A DNA stretch of 64,000 nt, from NCBI GenBank assembly GCA_944389455.1, contig CALXMK010000001.1, forward strand, positions 62,001-126,000. The letters are read 5' to 3'. Source of the stretch: an uncultured Verrucomicrobiota bacterium. GTDB taxonomy: Bacteria > Verrucomicrobiota > Verrucomicrobiia > Limisphaerales > UBA1412. Below the pieces are notes generated by a model. That model was not told the DNA's origin. It did no database searches and was given only the letters and a program-made list of their open reading frames with translations. Of the stretch, positions 17,450 through 25,697 are shown one piece after another (positions within the stretch are counted from its first letter, which is position 1; each line of letters starts with the position of its first letter). A program made the position numbers and the translations under genes.

Positions 17450-19192
17450 TTACTTCCTTATAATAGCTTTGAATTTGCAGACTTCGAAACAGGCGCCGCA
17501 CTTAATACATTTGGCCTGATCAACTTTATAGCCGCTTTCACGAGAGCCTGATATAGCTCCCACAGCACAGTTGATAACACACATTTTGCATTTTTTACAA
17601 ACTGCTTGGTCGATGATATATTGTACCATTTTAGTACATTTACCAGCACGACACTTTTTATCGATGACATGTTGACGATATTCATCCGAGAAGTATTTCA
17701 TTGTGGACATAACCGGATTAGGTGCTGTTTGTCCCAATGCGCAAAGAGAGGCTTTCTGCATTCCATAAGCAATTCGCTTAAGCTGCTCCAAGTCTTTTTC
17801 TTCGCCTTTGCCTTCAGCGATGCGATCAAGAATTTTCAGCATTTGATATCCGCCGATACGACATGGTGCGCATTTGCCACAAGATTCTTCCACACAGAAC
17901 CTAAGATAGAATCGAGGAATATCGACCATACAATCATCTTCATCCATTACAATCATACCTCCCGATCCCATGATAGAGCCGACTTCGGCCAGGTGTTCAT
18001 AGCTTACTTTTGTATCCATTTTGTCCAGAGGTATTACGCCTCCGGATGGACCGCCGGTTTGTACAGCCATTAGATTGCGCCCGCCTAAGACACCTCCTGC
18101 AATTCCAAATACGACATCCCCAATAGTAATACCCATAGGAACTTCAACTAAGCCGGAATTTTTAACCTTTCCGGTGATAGCAAAAACTTTTGTTCCTTTA
18201 GATTTTTCAGTTCCGATAGAGCCAAACCAATCTCCACCCCGATTGATAATAACAGGAACAGTTGCCAAGGTTTCTACATTATTGATAATGGTTGGATGAT
18301 TCCATAGGCCTTTATCCGCAGGGAATGGAGGTTTGGAACGTGGGGTACCTCGTTTCCCTTCTACAGATTCAATAAGGGCAGTTTCTTCACCACAGACAAA
18401 AGCCCCAGCTCCAAGACGAATTTCTAGGTCAAAGCAGAAATTAGTTCCTAAAATATTTTCACCTAGTAATCCGTTATCATAGGCCTGTTGGAGAGCGGTT
18501 TCAATGCGTTTAATAGCCAGAGGATATTCAGCACGAATATAGAAAAAACCTCGTTTTGCACCAATGGCATATCCCGCGATAATCATTCCTTCGATAACGG
18601 CATGAGGATCTCCTTCGAGAATACTTCGATCCATATAAGCACCTGGATCTCCTTCATCTGCATTGCAGATAACATAGCGCTCTTCATCAAGTGAGTTGCG
18701 AGCAAAAGACCATTTCAGCCAAGTGGGGAAGCCAGCGCCGCCTCGTCCTCTAAGTCCACTTTTCTTCATTTCTGTGATGACTTCTTCAGGAGTCATATCA
18801 CAGATAGCCTTAGCCATACCGCAGTAGCCTTCCTGACCAAGATATTCCTCTATGCTCTCAGGATCAATTAAACCGCAGTTTTTTAGGACTATTCGCAGCT
18901 GGCATTTGTCTGGAGTATAGCGCAGATTTTCCACAACTTTATTTTCATTGATTGTTGATGTAAGTATTGTGGATATATCTTCTTCAGAAACATTCGTGTA
19001 AATAATGTTGTTTGTAAGATCTTTAACAATGTAACCTTTGTCGTAAATGCCAAGATCTGCGGCACGAATAATTTGAATTTTATCTTCTACATTTAGGTCT
19101 CGTGCAATTTTAGAGAAAAGAATTTGAAAATCACGAGTGTTGTCTTTTTGGCTGTTGCTGTCTCGCAGTAAGAAAATAGTTTGTTTGCTCAT
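17450..19192 (-). CDS. hndC: NADH-binding flavoprotein subunit of the hydrogenase, HydB/HndC (NuoF-like)
   Basis: The 580-residue subunit has a NuoF core. GRGGAGFPTWLKW at 149-161 and CNADEGDPGAYMDRS form the FMN/NADH site, and GAGAFVCGEETALIESVEG follows. CGKCAPCRIGG near 450 is the N3-type [4Fe-4S] site. A C-terminal pair of [4Fe-4S] ferredoxin motifs follows (CKKCKMCVINC and CIKCGACFEVC). The first 90 residues sit where a thioredoxin-like [2Fe-2S] domain usually lies but contain no cysteine, so that domain is degenerate or missing; the separate 117-residue ferredoxin next door may compensate. It passes electrons between NAD(H) and the hydrogenase clusters. Confidence 0.95.
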   Translation of the reverse strand: MSKQTIFLLRDSNSQKDNTRDFQILFSKIARDLNVEDKIQIIRAADLGIYDKGYIVKDLTNNIIYTNVSEEDISTILTSTINENKVVENLRYTPDKCQLRIVLKNCGLIDPESIEEYLGQEGYCGMAKAICDMTPEEVITEMKKSGLRGRGGAGFPTWLKWSFARNSLDEERYVICNADEGDPGAYMDRSILEGDPHAVIEGMIIAGYAIGAKRGFFYIRAEYPLAIKRIETALQQAYDNGLLGENILGTNFCFDLEIRLGAGAFVCGEETALIESVEGKRGTPRSKPPFPADKGLWNHPTIINNVETLATVPVIINRGGDWFGSIGTEKSKGTKVFAITGKVKNSGLVEVPMGITIGDVVFGIAGGVLGGRNLMAVQTGGPSGGVIPLDKMDTKVSYEHLAEVGSIMGSGGMIVMDEDDCMVDIPRFYLRFCVEESCGKCAPCRIGGYQMLKILDRIAEGKGEEKDLEQLKRIAYGMQKASLCALGQTAPNPVMSTMKYFSDEYRQHVIDKKCRAGKCTKMVQYIIDQAVCKKCKMCVINCAVGAISGSRESGYKVDQAKCIKCGACFEVCKFKAIIRK

Positions 19193-19197
19193 TGTAT

Positions 19198-19548
19198 TTA
19201 TTTTTTCATGGGCATATCAAAGATATAGTCATCTACTAATAAGCCATGAGTTAAGTGTTTTTGAATGATTTCCATTGTTGCCATTTTATCCACCTTACCA
19301 TAGGTAACAGTAGGAATTCCAGCTGCGTGAACTTCTACAAGGGGTTCTGCGTAACACATTCCAATACAACCACATTTGCGAATAGAAATTTTAATTCCAA
19401 GTCGCTGTGTTTCGGAGACAAATAAATCATAAGTATCCTGAGCCCCTGCCGCAATTCCGCATGTACTCATTCCAATTTTGATGTAATCCTCTTCAGGAGA
19501 AGTTGTTTTAGAAGCGTTAAATATTTCTTCTTTAGTAAGTTTTTTCAT
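19198..19548 (-). CDS. hndB: Thioredoxin-like [2Fe-2S] ferredoxin subunit, HndB/HydD type
   Basis: The 116-residue protein (start at 19548; an upstream start at 19578 would overlap the preceding gene) has Cys in STCGIAAGA and in RKCGCIGMC, the four-cysteine pattern of thioredoxin-like [2Fe-2S] ferredoxins. A GKVDKMATMEIIQKHL tail is shared with the N-terminal domain of HydB/NuoF proteins. In Desulfovibrio Hnd complexes the equivalent small subunit is HndB. It sits between the NuoE-like and NuoF-like genes with 13- and 5-base gaps. Its likely role is intramolecular electron transfer. Confidence 0.88.
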   Translation of the reverse strand: MKKLTKEEIFNASKTTSPEEDYIKIGMSTCGIAAGAQDTYDLFVSETQRLGIKISIRKCGCIGMCYAEPLVEVHAAGIPTVTYGKVDKMATMEIIQKHLTHGLLVDDYIFDMPMKK

Positions 19549-19561
19549 ATTTGAGTACACA

Positions 19562-20056
19562 TTATTTATATTTTGCAATAATTTCTGCGACTTGTTTTCG
19601 AGTCATCTTTGCATGGACTTCTCCGTCAATAGTTTTGACAGGGGCTAATCCGCAGCAACCTAGACAACGAACAACTTCTAATTGGAATAATCCGTCTGAA
19701 GTTGTTTGACCTTCTTTGATTCCCAAAAGGGATTCTATTTCTTCAATGAGCTCTGGTGCTCCTTTTAGGTAGCAAGCTGTTCCCATACAAACATTAATAA
19801 CATGTTTGCCAGGAGGGGTTAACCTGAAATAATTGTAGAATGTAGACACTTCATAAATACGTGCCAGGGGGACGTTTAATTGAGGAGCCAGTTTGCGAGC
19901 AACATCTCGTGGAATATAGCCGTAATGGCTTTGCACGTCGTGCAAGGCCATTATAAGACTTCCTTTTTTGTCTCGCCATTTCTCCGCCAAAGCGGCTACG
20001 ACAGCATCTTGATTTTCCGTTGGCTCAATAGTATCTGTGAGCGGTTTATTTTCCAT
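19562..20056 (-). CDS. hndA: NuoE-like [2Fe-2S] subunit of the hydrogenase, HydC/HndA
   Basis: The 164-residue protein has the helical N-terminus of the 24-kDa complex I subunit (HDVQSHYGYIPRDVARKLA, then IYEVSTFYNYF). The [2Fe-2S] ligands follow in CMGTACYLKGA and VRCLGCCGLAPV, spaced as in NuoE. It is the first gene of the four-gene operon (NuoE-like, ferredoxin, NuoF-like, catalytic), the same order as hndABCD. The complex would be soluble and cytoplasmic. Whether it bifurcates electrons using ferredoxin plus NADH cannot be decided from sequence alone. Confidence 0.94.
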   Translation of the reverse strand: MENKPLTDTIEPTENQDAVVAALAEKWRDKKGSLIMALHDVQSHYGYIPRDVARKLAPQLNVPLARIYEVSTFYNYFRLTPPGKHVINVCMGTACYLKGAPELIEEIESLLGIKEGQTTSDGLFQLEVVRCLGCCGLAPVKTIDGEVHAKMTRKQVAEIIAKYK

Positions 20057-20333
20057 ATTAGTTCCACTTTTAATGGTTTTAGTACAATTTTAAAAATAAC
20101 TTCTCGCCCAGGTTTAGGAATGAGTACTCATCTTTTTCTGGCTTCTACAGAAGAAGCAATTTTCAAAACTGTAACTAATTACAGAATTGATAATACCACT
20201 TTAAAAGAGGTTTGTGAAGTTTTTTGAGATAAAAATAGAATTTTTTTAGATTTCTTCTCTTTTTTAGGAAAAGAAGAGAGAAGAAGTATTAGTTCTTCTT
20301 ACTTGGGAGAGTTGATTTTGTAATAAAAAATGA
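20057..20333. other. Regulatory gap upstream of the hydrogenase operon
   Basis: About 277 bases without a confident gene. A perfect inverted repeat CTGTAA-CTAA-TTACAG (20169-20184) lies 113 bases upstream of the operon start and could be a regulator site. I saw no Rex-like TTGTGAA...TTCACAA box. A plus-strand frame of 35 codons from 20119 is open but unsupported. Confidence 0.35.
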
Positions 20334-21314
20334 TCAGTGATTGGAAAGAAAGTAATTACGTTGTTTGTCGGAGATGGGAAGTTTTAGATAGTCCATTACT
20401 TGGAGCATATCTTCCCAAACAGAGCGTTTTACATTATTGTTTCCATATCGCAGGAGATAGGAGGGATGAAAAGTTGGCATTACTTGAATCCCGTGAAAAT
20501 TTTGGAAATGCCCTCTCAATCTACTGATTGGAGGAAATTGTCCTTTTGAATTATTTAGGGAGGAATTTTGAGATAGAAGCCCTTTTACAGCAGTTGTTCC
20601 TAAGGCTACGATAACTTTAGGCTGAATAATTTCAATCTGCTGCTTTAGCCAAGGCATACAGATTTGCATTTCTTGTGGTGTTGGAGGTCGGTTCCCTGAA
20701 GTCGCTCCCGGAGTATCTGGACGGCATTTTAGGATATTGGCAATGAAAACTTTTTCACGGCTTAACCCCATGGCTGCAATAATTTTTGTTAAAAGTTGGC
20801 CCGCACGTCCCACAAAAGGTTCCCCTTGTTTATCTTCATCTGCACCAGGAGCTTCACCAATAAACATAAGAGGAGATGAGATGTCTCCAATTCCAAAAAC
20901 TATATTTTTTCGAGAAGCCGCCAGATGAGGACATCGAGAACAAAGCATGACTTTGGAAAAAAGTTCAGACATTTTTTTCTGTTTTTCTTCCAATGAAAGA
21001 GGGATATCTAAATTAATTTCTTCCGATGAGGATTGAATAGGAATATCTTGAGAAACCGATGAGATTAAATTGGTGATAGTTTGTTTAGAATATGGAGTAG
21101 GTGAAAAGTTTTTTCTTGTCGGAGCTGTTTGTTGAAATGGTTGAGGGGAGGAAGCTGTTTTAATTGATAAGGCTACTGGTCTTGGAGAGTTAGTCAGTGT
21201 GTTTTGTATAAATAACTTTTCATAGGTTTCTCTAGAGAGTGAAACATATTTTACACCTTTCCTTTTTTGCTCTTGCAGAAAGGAAATAACATTGTTCAGT
21301 CCTTCTTTAAACAT
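20334..21314 (-). CDS. Uracil-DNA glycosylase, family 4 (Fe-S type)
   Basis: The enzyme removes uracil from DNA. Of 326 residues, the C-terminal 200 form the family-4 domain. CSRCPHLA holds the first two [4Fe-4S] cysteines, and GEAPGADEDKQGEPFVGRAGQLL (about 161-183) is the active-site GEAPG motif. ANILKCRPDTPGATSGNRPPTPQEMQIC supplies further cluster cysteines, and MPTFHPSYLLR is the HPS motif. Residues 1-110 form a Ser/Pro/Thr-rich linker with a short helical N-terminus, an extension seen in many longer bacterial family-4 proteins. It is the third gene after serA and the parvulin, 5 bases downstream of the latter. Confidence 0.94.
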   Translation of the reverse strand: MFKEGLNNVISFLQEQKRKGVKYVSLSRETYEKLFIQNTLTNSPRPVALSIKTASSPQPFQQTAPTRKNFSPTPYSKQTITNLISSVSQDIPIQSSSEEINLDIPLSLEEKQKKMSELFSKVMLCSRCPHLAASRKNIVFGIGDISSPLMFIGEAPGADEDKQGEPFVGRAGQLLTKIIAAMGLSREKVFIANILKCRPDTPGATSGNRPPTPQEMQICMPWLKQQIEIIQPKVIVALGTTAVKGLLSQNSSLNNSKGQFPPISRLRGHFQNFHGIQVMPTFHPSYLLRYGNNNVKRSVWEDMLQVMDYLKLPISDKQRNYFLSNH

Positions 21315-21319
21315 AAAAT

Positions 21320-22360
21320 CTATTGTTTAATATACTGAACATTATATTCTTTTTTTAATTCTAGTGAATAAGAATTCAATTCCTGCAAACGCGCTTTTTC
21401 TTCCAGCTCTGTTTTTAGTTTATTTTTTATTTCAATAAACGGGACCATTCCTTTAGGAGTGTATTTAGCGACTTTTACAATAAAAATGCCAGCTGGAGTT
21501 TCAATTAGATTACTAATTTGTCCATCGCGCAGAGAAAAAGCTTGACTGTCAAATTCATTTCCCAGTTGCCCTTTTACAAAGATAATCGTTAAGCCTTTAT
21601 TCCGATTAATAATATCATCAGAGTATTTTTTCATGAGTTCTTCAAAAGAAGTTTTTTCTTGAGCTTCTTGAAGAGCTTTCTGGGCAAGCAGTTTTTTATT
21701 ATTCCATTCTTCTTCAGTAAGAGTTTTGCCAGTTAGGATATCGATGGATGAAAAGAAAATAAGCCCGCCCATGAACATTTCTTCTGTTTGAAAAAGCTCA
21801 GGATGAGAATCATAGTATTCTTGTATTTCTTTATCAGAAATATCGATAGGTAATTTTCTTTCGAGGTATGCCTTGCAGAGAAAAACTTCTTTGATATTTT
21901 GAATATAATCTTCATAGGAGGACCATCCTTCGATGAGGGCTTTACGCCGAAGTTTGGCTTCAGAGTTTTTTTGATTGGTAAGATGTTCAAATTCTTTTTG
22001 AGCAAGCTCTTCACCCCTTTTTTTATCTTCTTGAGAAAGATTTTGGAGAATTATTTTTTTGAGGATAAGTTGTTCTAACATATCCTGCTCTAATTTTTTA
22101 GCCGCAATAGGACTGATAGATTGTCCATCCGAGGCTAATCCCATACTGTAGCGAATATAAGTATCATCAAGCTCTTTCTGGGTAATAGTAAAGCCTTTAC
22201 CTTTAACAATGACTTTTTCTCCCAATCCTGTTGAAAGAGAAAATGTCTCAGCAGTAGAGGTTCCTTGAGCTTGCATATTGGATGTGGGTGTTATAATCAG
22301 AGGAATAATAGCTATGATTATAAACACCCAGTATAATCCAAATTTACTAAAGAAAAACAT
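21320..22360 (-). CDS. Exported parvulin-type peptidyl-prolyl isomerase (SurA/PrsA-like)
   Basis: The 346-residue protein has an N-terminal hydrophobic signal or anchor (residues 8-25). A SurA-like N-terminal helical domain follows (KGFTITQKELDDTYIRY through LEQLILKKIILQNL), then a PpiC domain at about 185-300 with FSSIDILTG, YSDDIINRNKGLTIIFVKGQLGNEFDSQAFSLRDGQISNLIETPAGIFIVKV. It would act in the periplasm as a chaperone or prolyl isomerase for outer-membrane proteins. It lies 24 bases after serA. Confidence 0.88.
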   Translation of the reverse strand: MFFFSKFGLYWVFIIIAIIPLIITPTSNMQAQGTSTAETFSLSTGLGEKVIVKGKGFTITQKELDDTYIRYSMGLASDGQSISPIAAKKLEQDMLEQLILKKIILQNLSQEDKKRGEELAQKEFEHLTNQKNSEAKLRRKALIEGWSSYEDYIQNIKEVFLCKAYLERKLPIDISDKEIQEYYDSHPELFQTEEMFMGGLIFFSSIDILTGKTLTEEEWNNKKLLAQKALQEAQEKTSFEELMKKYSDDIINRNKGLTIIFVKGQLGNEFDSQAFSLRDGQISNLIETPAGIFIVKVAKYTPKGMVPFIEIKNKLKTELEEKARLQELNSYSLELKKEYNVQYIKQ

Positions 22361-22384
22361 GGATTTATTTACTTGAGAGCAATT

Positions 22385-23977
22385 TTAAAGCACTAGCACA
22401 CGAATGTCTTTAATTTCAGAGACGTTCTTGAGTTCTACAAGTACATCTTCAGGCGGAACGCTGTCCAAGTTTAAAACCATCATGGCTTTGCCTCCAATTG
22501 TGTCGCGATCCAAAGTCATATTAGCGATATTAACGGAATATTTGCTGAGCAAAGCGCTGATTTTTGCAACGACCCCAGGAGTATCTAGGTTTTGACTAAT
22601 AAGAATTACTCCTTGAGGGACAACTTCCACATGATATTCATTGATGCGAATAATTCGAGGTGACATATTGCTACCGAAGAAGGTGCCATCAATGATGATT
22701 TTAGCGTCTATAGAATCAACGCAGATTCGAATCCATTCTTTGAAGTCGCGTGTTTCATCGGAAGTATTAGAAATAACGCTTAAACCACGGGTTTTTGTTT
22801 TTGCTAATACGTTAACATAATTGACTCCACTGGAATTAGACTTGAGAAATCCATATAAGACAGATCTGACAATTGGCTCTGTTTTTAATTGAGAGGCATT
22901 TCCCCCGAATGTAATCGTAATTTTCTCATTACGCATTGGAGTAAGCTGAGATGCCATAGAACCAATCTTTTCCCCTAATTCTAAATAAGGTTTGATAGTT
23001 GTGTATTCACTAGCATCAAGATTCCAATCCGTGAGATTGACAGCATTTCTAATTTCACCAGACTTTAGATAGGTTGCAATCGATTCAGCAATTTCCATGC
23101 CCACACGAATCTGAGCTTCTTTCGAGCTAGCTCCTAAATGAGGAGTTAGTACTAGGTTGGGAACTTGACGCAATGGAGAATCTGGCGGTAGAGGTTCTGT
23201 TGGATAAACATCTAGGGCTGCAGCTCCGATCTGTCCGCTTTTAAGGCCTTCAATTAAATCTTCCAAAACAATGATTCCCCCACGAGCACAATTTACAATG
23301 CGAATTCCGTGTTTCATTTTACTAATGGTTTTTGCATTGACTAAATTGCGGGTCTCATCGGTCAAAGGCACATGGAATGTTATATAATCGGAACGGGTGT
23401 AGATTTCATCCATGGAGACCATTTCAACTCCAAGTTCTTTTGCCATTGAGGCAGAGAGAATTGGAGAGTAAGTAATGACATTCATGCCAAAAGCTTGGGC
23501 TCTTTTGGTAACTTCCGTGCCAATGCGGCCCATTCCGACAACTCCTAATGTTTTGCCAAATAACTCTGTCCCTTTAAAAGTTTTTCTGTCCCATTGACCT
23601 GCTTTCATAGAAGCGTCTGCTGCCGGAATTTTTCTGGCGATAGATAGCATCATGGCACATGTTAACTCCGCTGTAGCGATTGTGTTGCCAGAAGGAGTGT
23701 TCATAACGATGACGCCTGCTTCAGTAGCCGCAGCTAAATCCACATTGTCAACGCCTACACCGGCACGACCTACAACTTTAAGAACAGGTGCCGCTGAAAT
23801 AACGTTTCTAGTAATTTTAGTTTCGGATCGGACGACAATAGCATTTACCTCTGAGACGAGAGAAATTAATTCTTCTTCTGTTGGTCTTTTTTCAAGTACA
23901 ATTACATTTAATCCCTCGCTCTGCCTTAATGCGGCAATGCCTTCAGCGGAGATTGGATCACAAACTAAAACATTCAT
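22385..23977 (-). CDS. serA: D-3-phosphoglycerate dehydrogenase
   Basis: This enzyme oxidises 3-phosphoglycerate with NAD+, the first step of serine synthesis. The 530-residue form has the catalytic domain (VNAIVVRSETKIT), the NAD-binding site GKTLGVVGMGRIGTEVTKRA, NCARGGIIVLEDL and the catalytic TPHLGASSKEAQ (His). An intervening ASB domain at about 320-450 and a C-terminal ACT domain (QNLDTPGVVAKISALLSKYS) make it the long, potentially serine-regulated class. It heads the serA-parvulin-udg run. Confidence 0.97.
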   Translation of the reverse strand: MNVLVCDPISAEGIAALRQSEGLNVIVLEKRPTEEELISLVSEVNAIVVRSETKITRNVISAAPVLKVVGRAGVGVDNVDLAAATEAGVIVMNTPSGNTIATAELTCAMMLSIARKIPAADASMKAGQWDRKTFKGTELFGKTLGVVGMGRIGTEVTKRAQAFGMNVITYSPILSASMAKELGVEMVSMDEIYTRSDYITFHVPLTDETRNLVNAKTISKMKHGIRIVNCARGGIIVLEDLIEGLKSGQIGAAALDVYPTEPLPPDSPLRQVPNLVLTPHLGASSKEAQIRVGMEIAESIATYLKSGEIRNAVNLTDWNLDASEYTTIKPYLELGEKIGSMASQLTPMRNEKITITFGGNASQLKTEPIVRSVLYGFLKSNSSGVNYVNVLAKTKTRGLSVISNTSDETRDFKEWIRICVDSIDAKIIIDGTFFGSNMSPRIIRINEYHVEVVPQGVILISQNLDTPGVVAKISALLSKYSVNIANMTLDRDTIGGKAMMVLNLDSVPPEDVLVELKNVSEIKDIRVLVL

Positions 23978-24165
23978 TTTCTACTATCAGCCTATTAATT
24001 AGACTAGATCCATTGTTACAGTTTTCCTGAAGTTTGTCGAGAAAGTATTCAATATGTTTTATTATAAGGCTCTCTTTTATAGGTAGTCATGAGAAAAGAG
24101 ATAGGTTTGGTGTTTTTAATAGAATAATTTAATTCTGATTTAAGGAGTTGTTTTTTAAAAAGTTG

Positions 24166-24633
24166 TTAATTATTCGAATAGAGAAAAATTTTAAAGTCAG
24201 ATGTTTCCATTATTTGTTCTCTCTTAGAGAAAAGATGTTCAAAAGGAGGCATAAATGCGTCAGCTTCTACAATCTTATTTACTAGGGTGAGATAAACTTC
24301 TTCACATAATGGAAGTAACTGATTATAAATCTCAGCGCCTCCACAGATAAAAAGAGAGCGGGGATCTGATGAGGAAAGCAGTTTATTGATTTTTGTTAAA
24401 TTGTGAATAGTTGTTACTTGGGGAATATCCATCTCTTTTCGTGTAAGGACATAGGTTGTACGTCCGGGAAGAGGTTTTCCAATGGACTCAAACGTTTTGC
24501 GCCCCATTAAGAGTATGTTTCCCATTGTAATTTTTTTAAACCATTTGAAGTCTTCAGGTAAATACCAAGGGATTCTCCCCTGATACCCTATAGCTCGATT
24601 TAAGGACATTGCAGCAATAGCTTTAATTTGCAT
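24166..24633 (-). CDS. folA: Dihydrofolate reductase
   Basis: The enzyme reduces dihydrofolate with NADPH. The 155-residue protein has AAMSLNRAIGYQGRIPWYLPEDFKWFK (Asp27-equivalent present in PEDFKWF). It also has the NADPH site GRKTFESIGKPLPGRTTYVLTR and ICGGAEIYNQLLPLCEEVYLT. It lies 13 bases after the alpha/beta hydrolase gene and probably shares its promoter. The C-terminus is slightly short. Confidence 0.96.
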   Translation of the reverse strand: MQIKAIAAMSLNRAIGYQGRIPWYLPEDFKWFKKITMGNILLMGRKTFESIGKPLPGRTTYVLTRKEMDIPQVTTIHNLTKINKLLSSSDPRSLFICGGAEIYNQLLPLCEEVYLTLVNKIVEADAFMPPFEHLFSKREQIMETSDFKIFLYSNN

Positions 24634-24646
24634 AGAAAATTCTGTT

Positions 24647-25465
24647 TTATGGAGTTTTTTTGCGAAGTGTATCCAGAAAAGAATGAAGTGTTTCTATGTA
24701 ACATTTTTCTGCGGAATGTATTATATCATTATGTCCACAATGAGGAATCCAAAGTTTATATTTAGGTTCATTTGCTAGCATATACATTGTTTTTCCATGG
24801 TTAAACGGAACAATTTGGTCTTGTTTTCCATGAAAAAAGAGGACAGGACAATTTACATTAGAAACTCTTTTTATATTCGGAAAGGCGTCAAACGGGAAAA
24901 GCTTTATTTGTGTAACCACTCGGGTGATACTGGTAAAACCACATTCAATGATGAGTGCCCCGACAGGATATTTTTCCGCCAAATACCAAGAGGCCCCACT
25001 GCCAATAGATCTCCCGTAAATAATGATATTTTGAGGCTCAATTTTGCATTTTTCAGTTAGATATTTGTATGCAGTTTCTGCTGCTGCATAAACATTTTTT
25101 TCTGTAGGTATGCCCGGACTGATTCCGTAACCGGGATAATCATAGGCACAGACAGAGAGTTTCTCTTTTAGAAAATATGAGAATGCCCAAGTTAGATTGG
25201 AGACATCTTCTGCATTTCCGTGGCTATATAAAATAGTTTTATCAGCATTTTCTGCTTTCAAATGAAGGAGTGCTATGGGCCCTATAGGTGATTCGGCGAA
25301 AAACATTTCTCTGAATACGGAGGTGTTTTGTACAGCAGGAGGATGAAACATTAATTTGTTGAGAAAAAAATAGCAAAGAAGACCAATGAATATATAAACA
25401 ATGACAAAAAATCTGAGAATGAAATATCCCCATTTTAAAAACTGGAGTTTCTTTGAGAATGACAT
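24647..25465 (-). CDS. Membrane-anchored alpha/beta hydrolase (ABHD17/YqkD-like)
   Basis: The 272-residue protein has an N-terminal transmembrane anchor (about 14-35). An alpha/beta hydrolase fold follows, with the oxyanion segment LYSHGNAEDVSNL (74-86), the nucleophile elbow YGRSIGSGASWYL (Ser in GRSIG, about 150-154), Asp in FFHGKQDQIVPFNHG and the catalytic His in HCGHNDII near the C-terminus. The catalytic triad is complete. The substrate is not predictable; relatives are esterases or depalmitoylating enzymes. It is the first gene of a two-gene unit with folA. Confidence 0.88.
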   Translation of the reverse strand: MSFSKKLQFLKWGYFILRFFVIVYIFIGLLCYFFLNKLMFHPPAVQNTSVFREMFFAESPIGPIALLHLKAENADKTILYSHGNAEDVSNLTWAFSYFLKEKLSVCAYDYPGYGISPGIPTEKNVYAAAETAYKYLTEKCKIEPQNIIIYGRSIGSGASWYLAEKYPVGALIIECGFTSITRVVTQIKLFPFDAFPNIKRVSNVNCPVLFFHGKQDQIVPFNHGKTMYMLANEPKYKLWIPHCGHNDIIHSAEKCYIETLHSFLDTLRKKTP

Positions 25466-25528
25466 GATAATTAAGTATCAGGGATTCATATCAGATAAAG
25501 GCACAAATTTTTGTTTAATCCCTATGAG

Positions 25529-25556
25529 ATTATAGGAAAAAATGAAAAAGCTGCAA
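25529..25556 (-). promoter_or_regulatory. Promoter of the hydrolase-folA unit
   Basis: TTGCAG (revcomp of 25551-25556), 16-bp spacer, consensus TATAAT (revcomp of 25529-25534). The predicted leader is about 57 bases. Confidence 0.6.
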
Positions 25557-25697
25557 TCTGAAAATAAAAAAGAGGCTTTTTTTGAAGAATAAATGCAATT
25601 TCACCTTACAAAAAATGAGGAAGAAGCCATTGTTTGATAATAATGAGTGTTTCTTCTTGATATTTTTGAGTTTCGCGGGTATTAAAAGCGCGGCGAT

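Noticed and set aside
20119..20227. Plus-strand 35-codon frame upstream of the hydrogenase operon
   Set aside because: No homologue recognised, no ribosome-binding site, and it lies in the regulatory gap; probably chance.
25541..25591. 16-codon plus-strand leader frame before speA
   Set aside because: No arginine codons and no attenuator hairpin to suggest a leader peptide; overlaps the promoter of the divergent gene.
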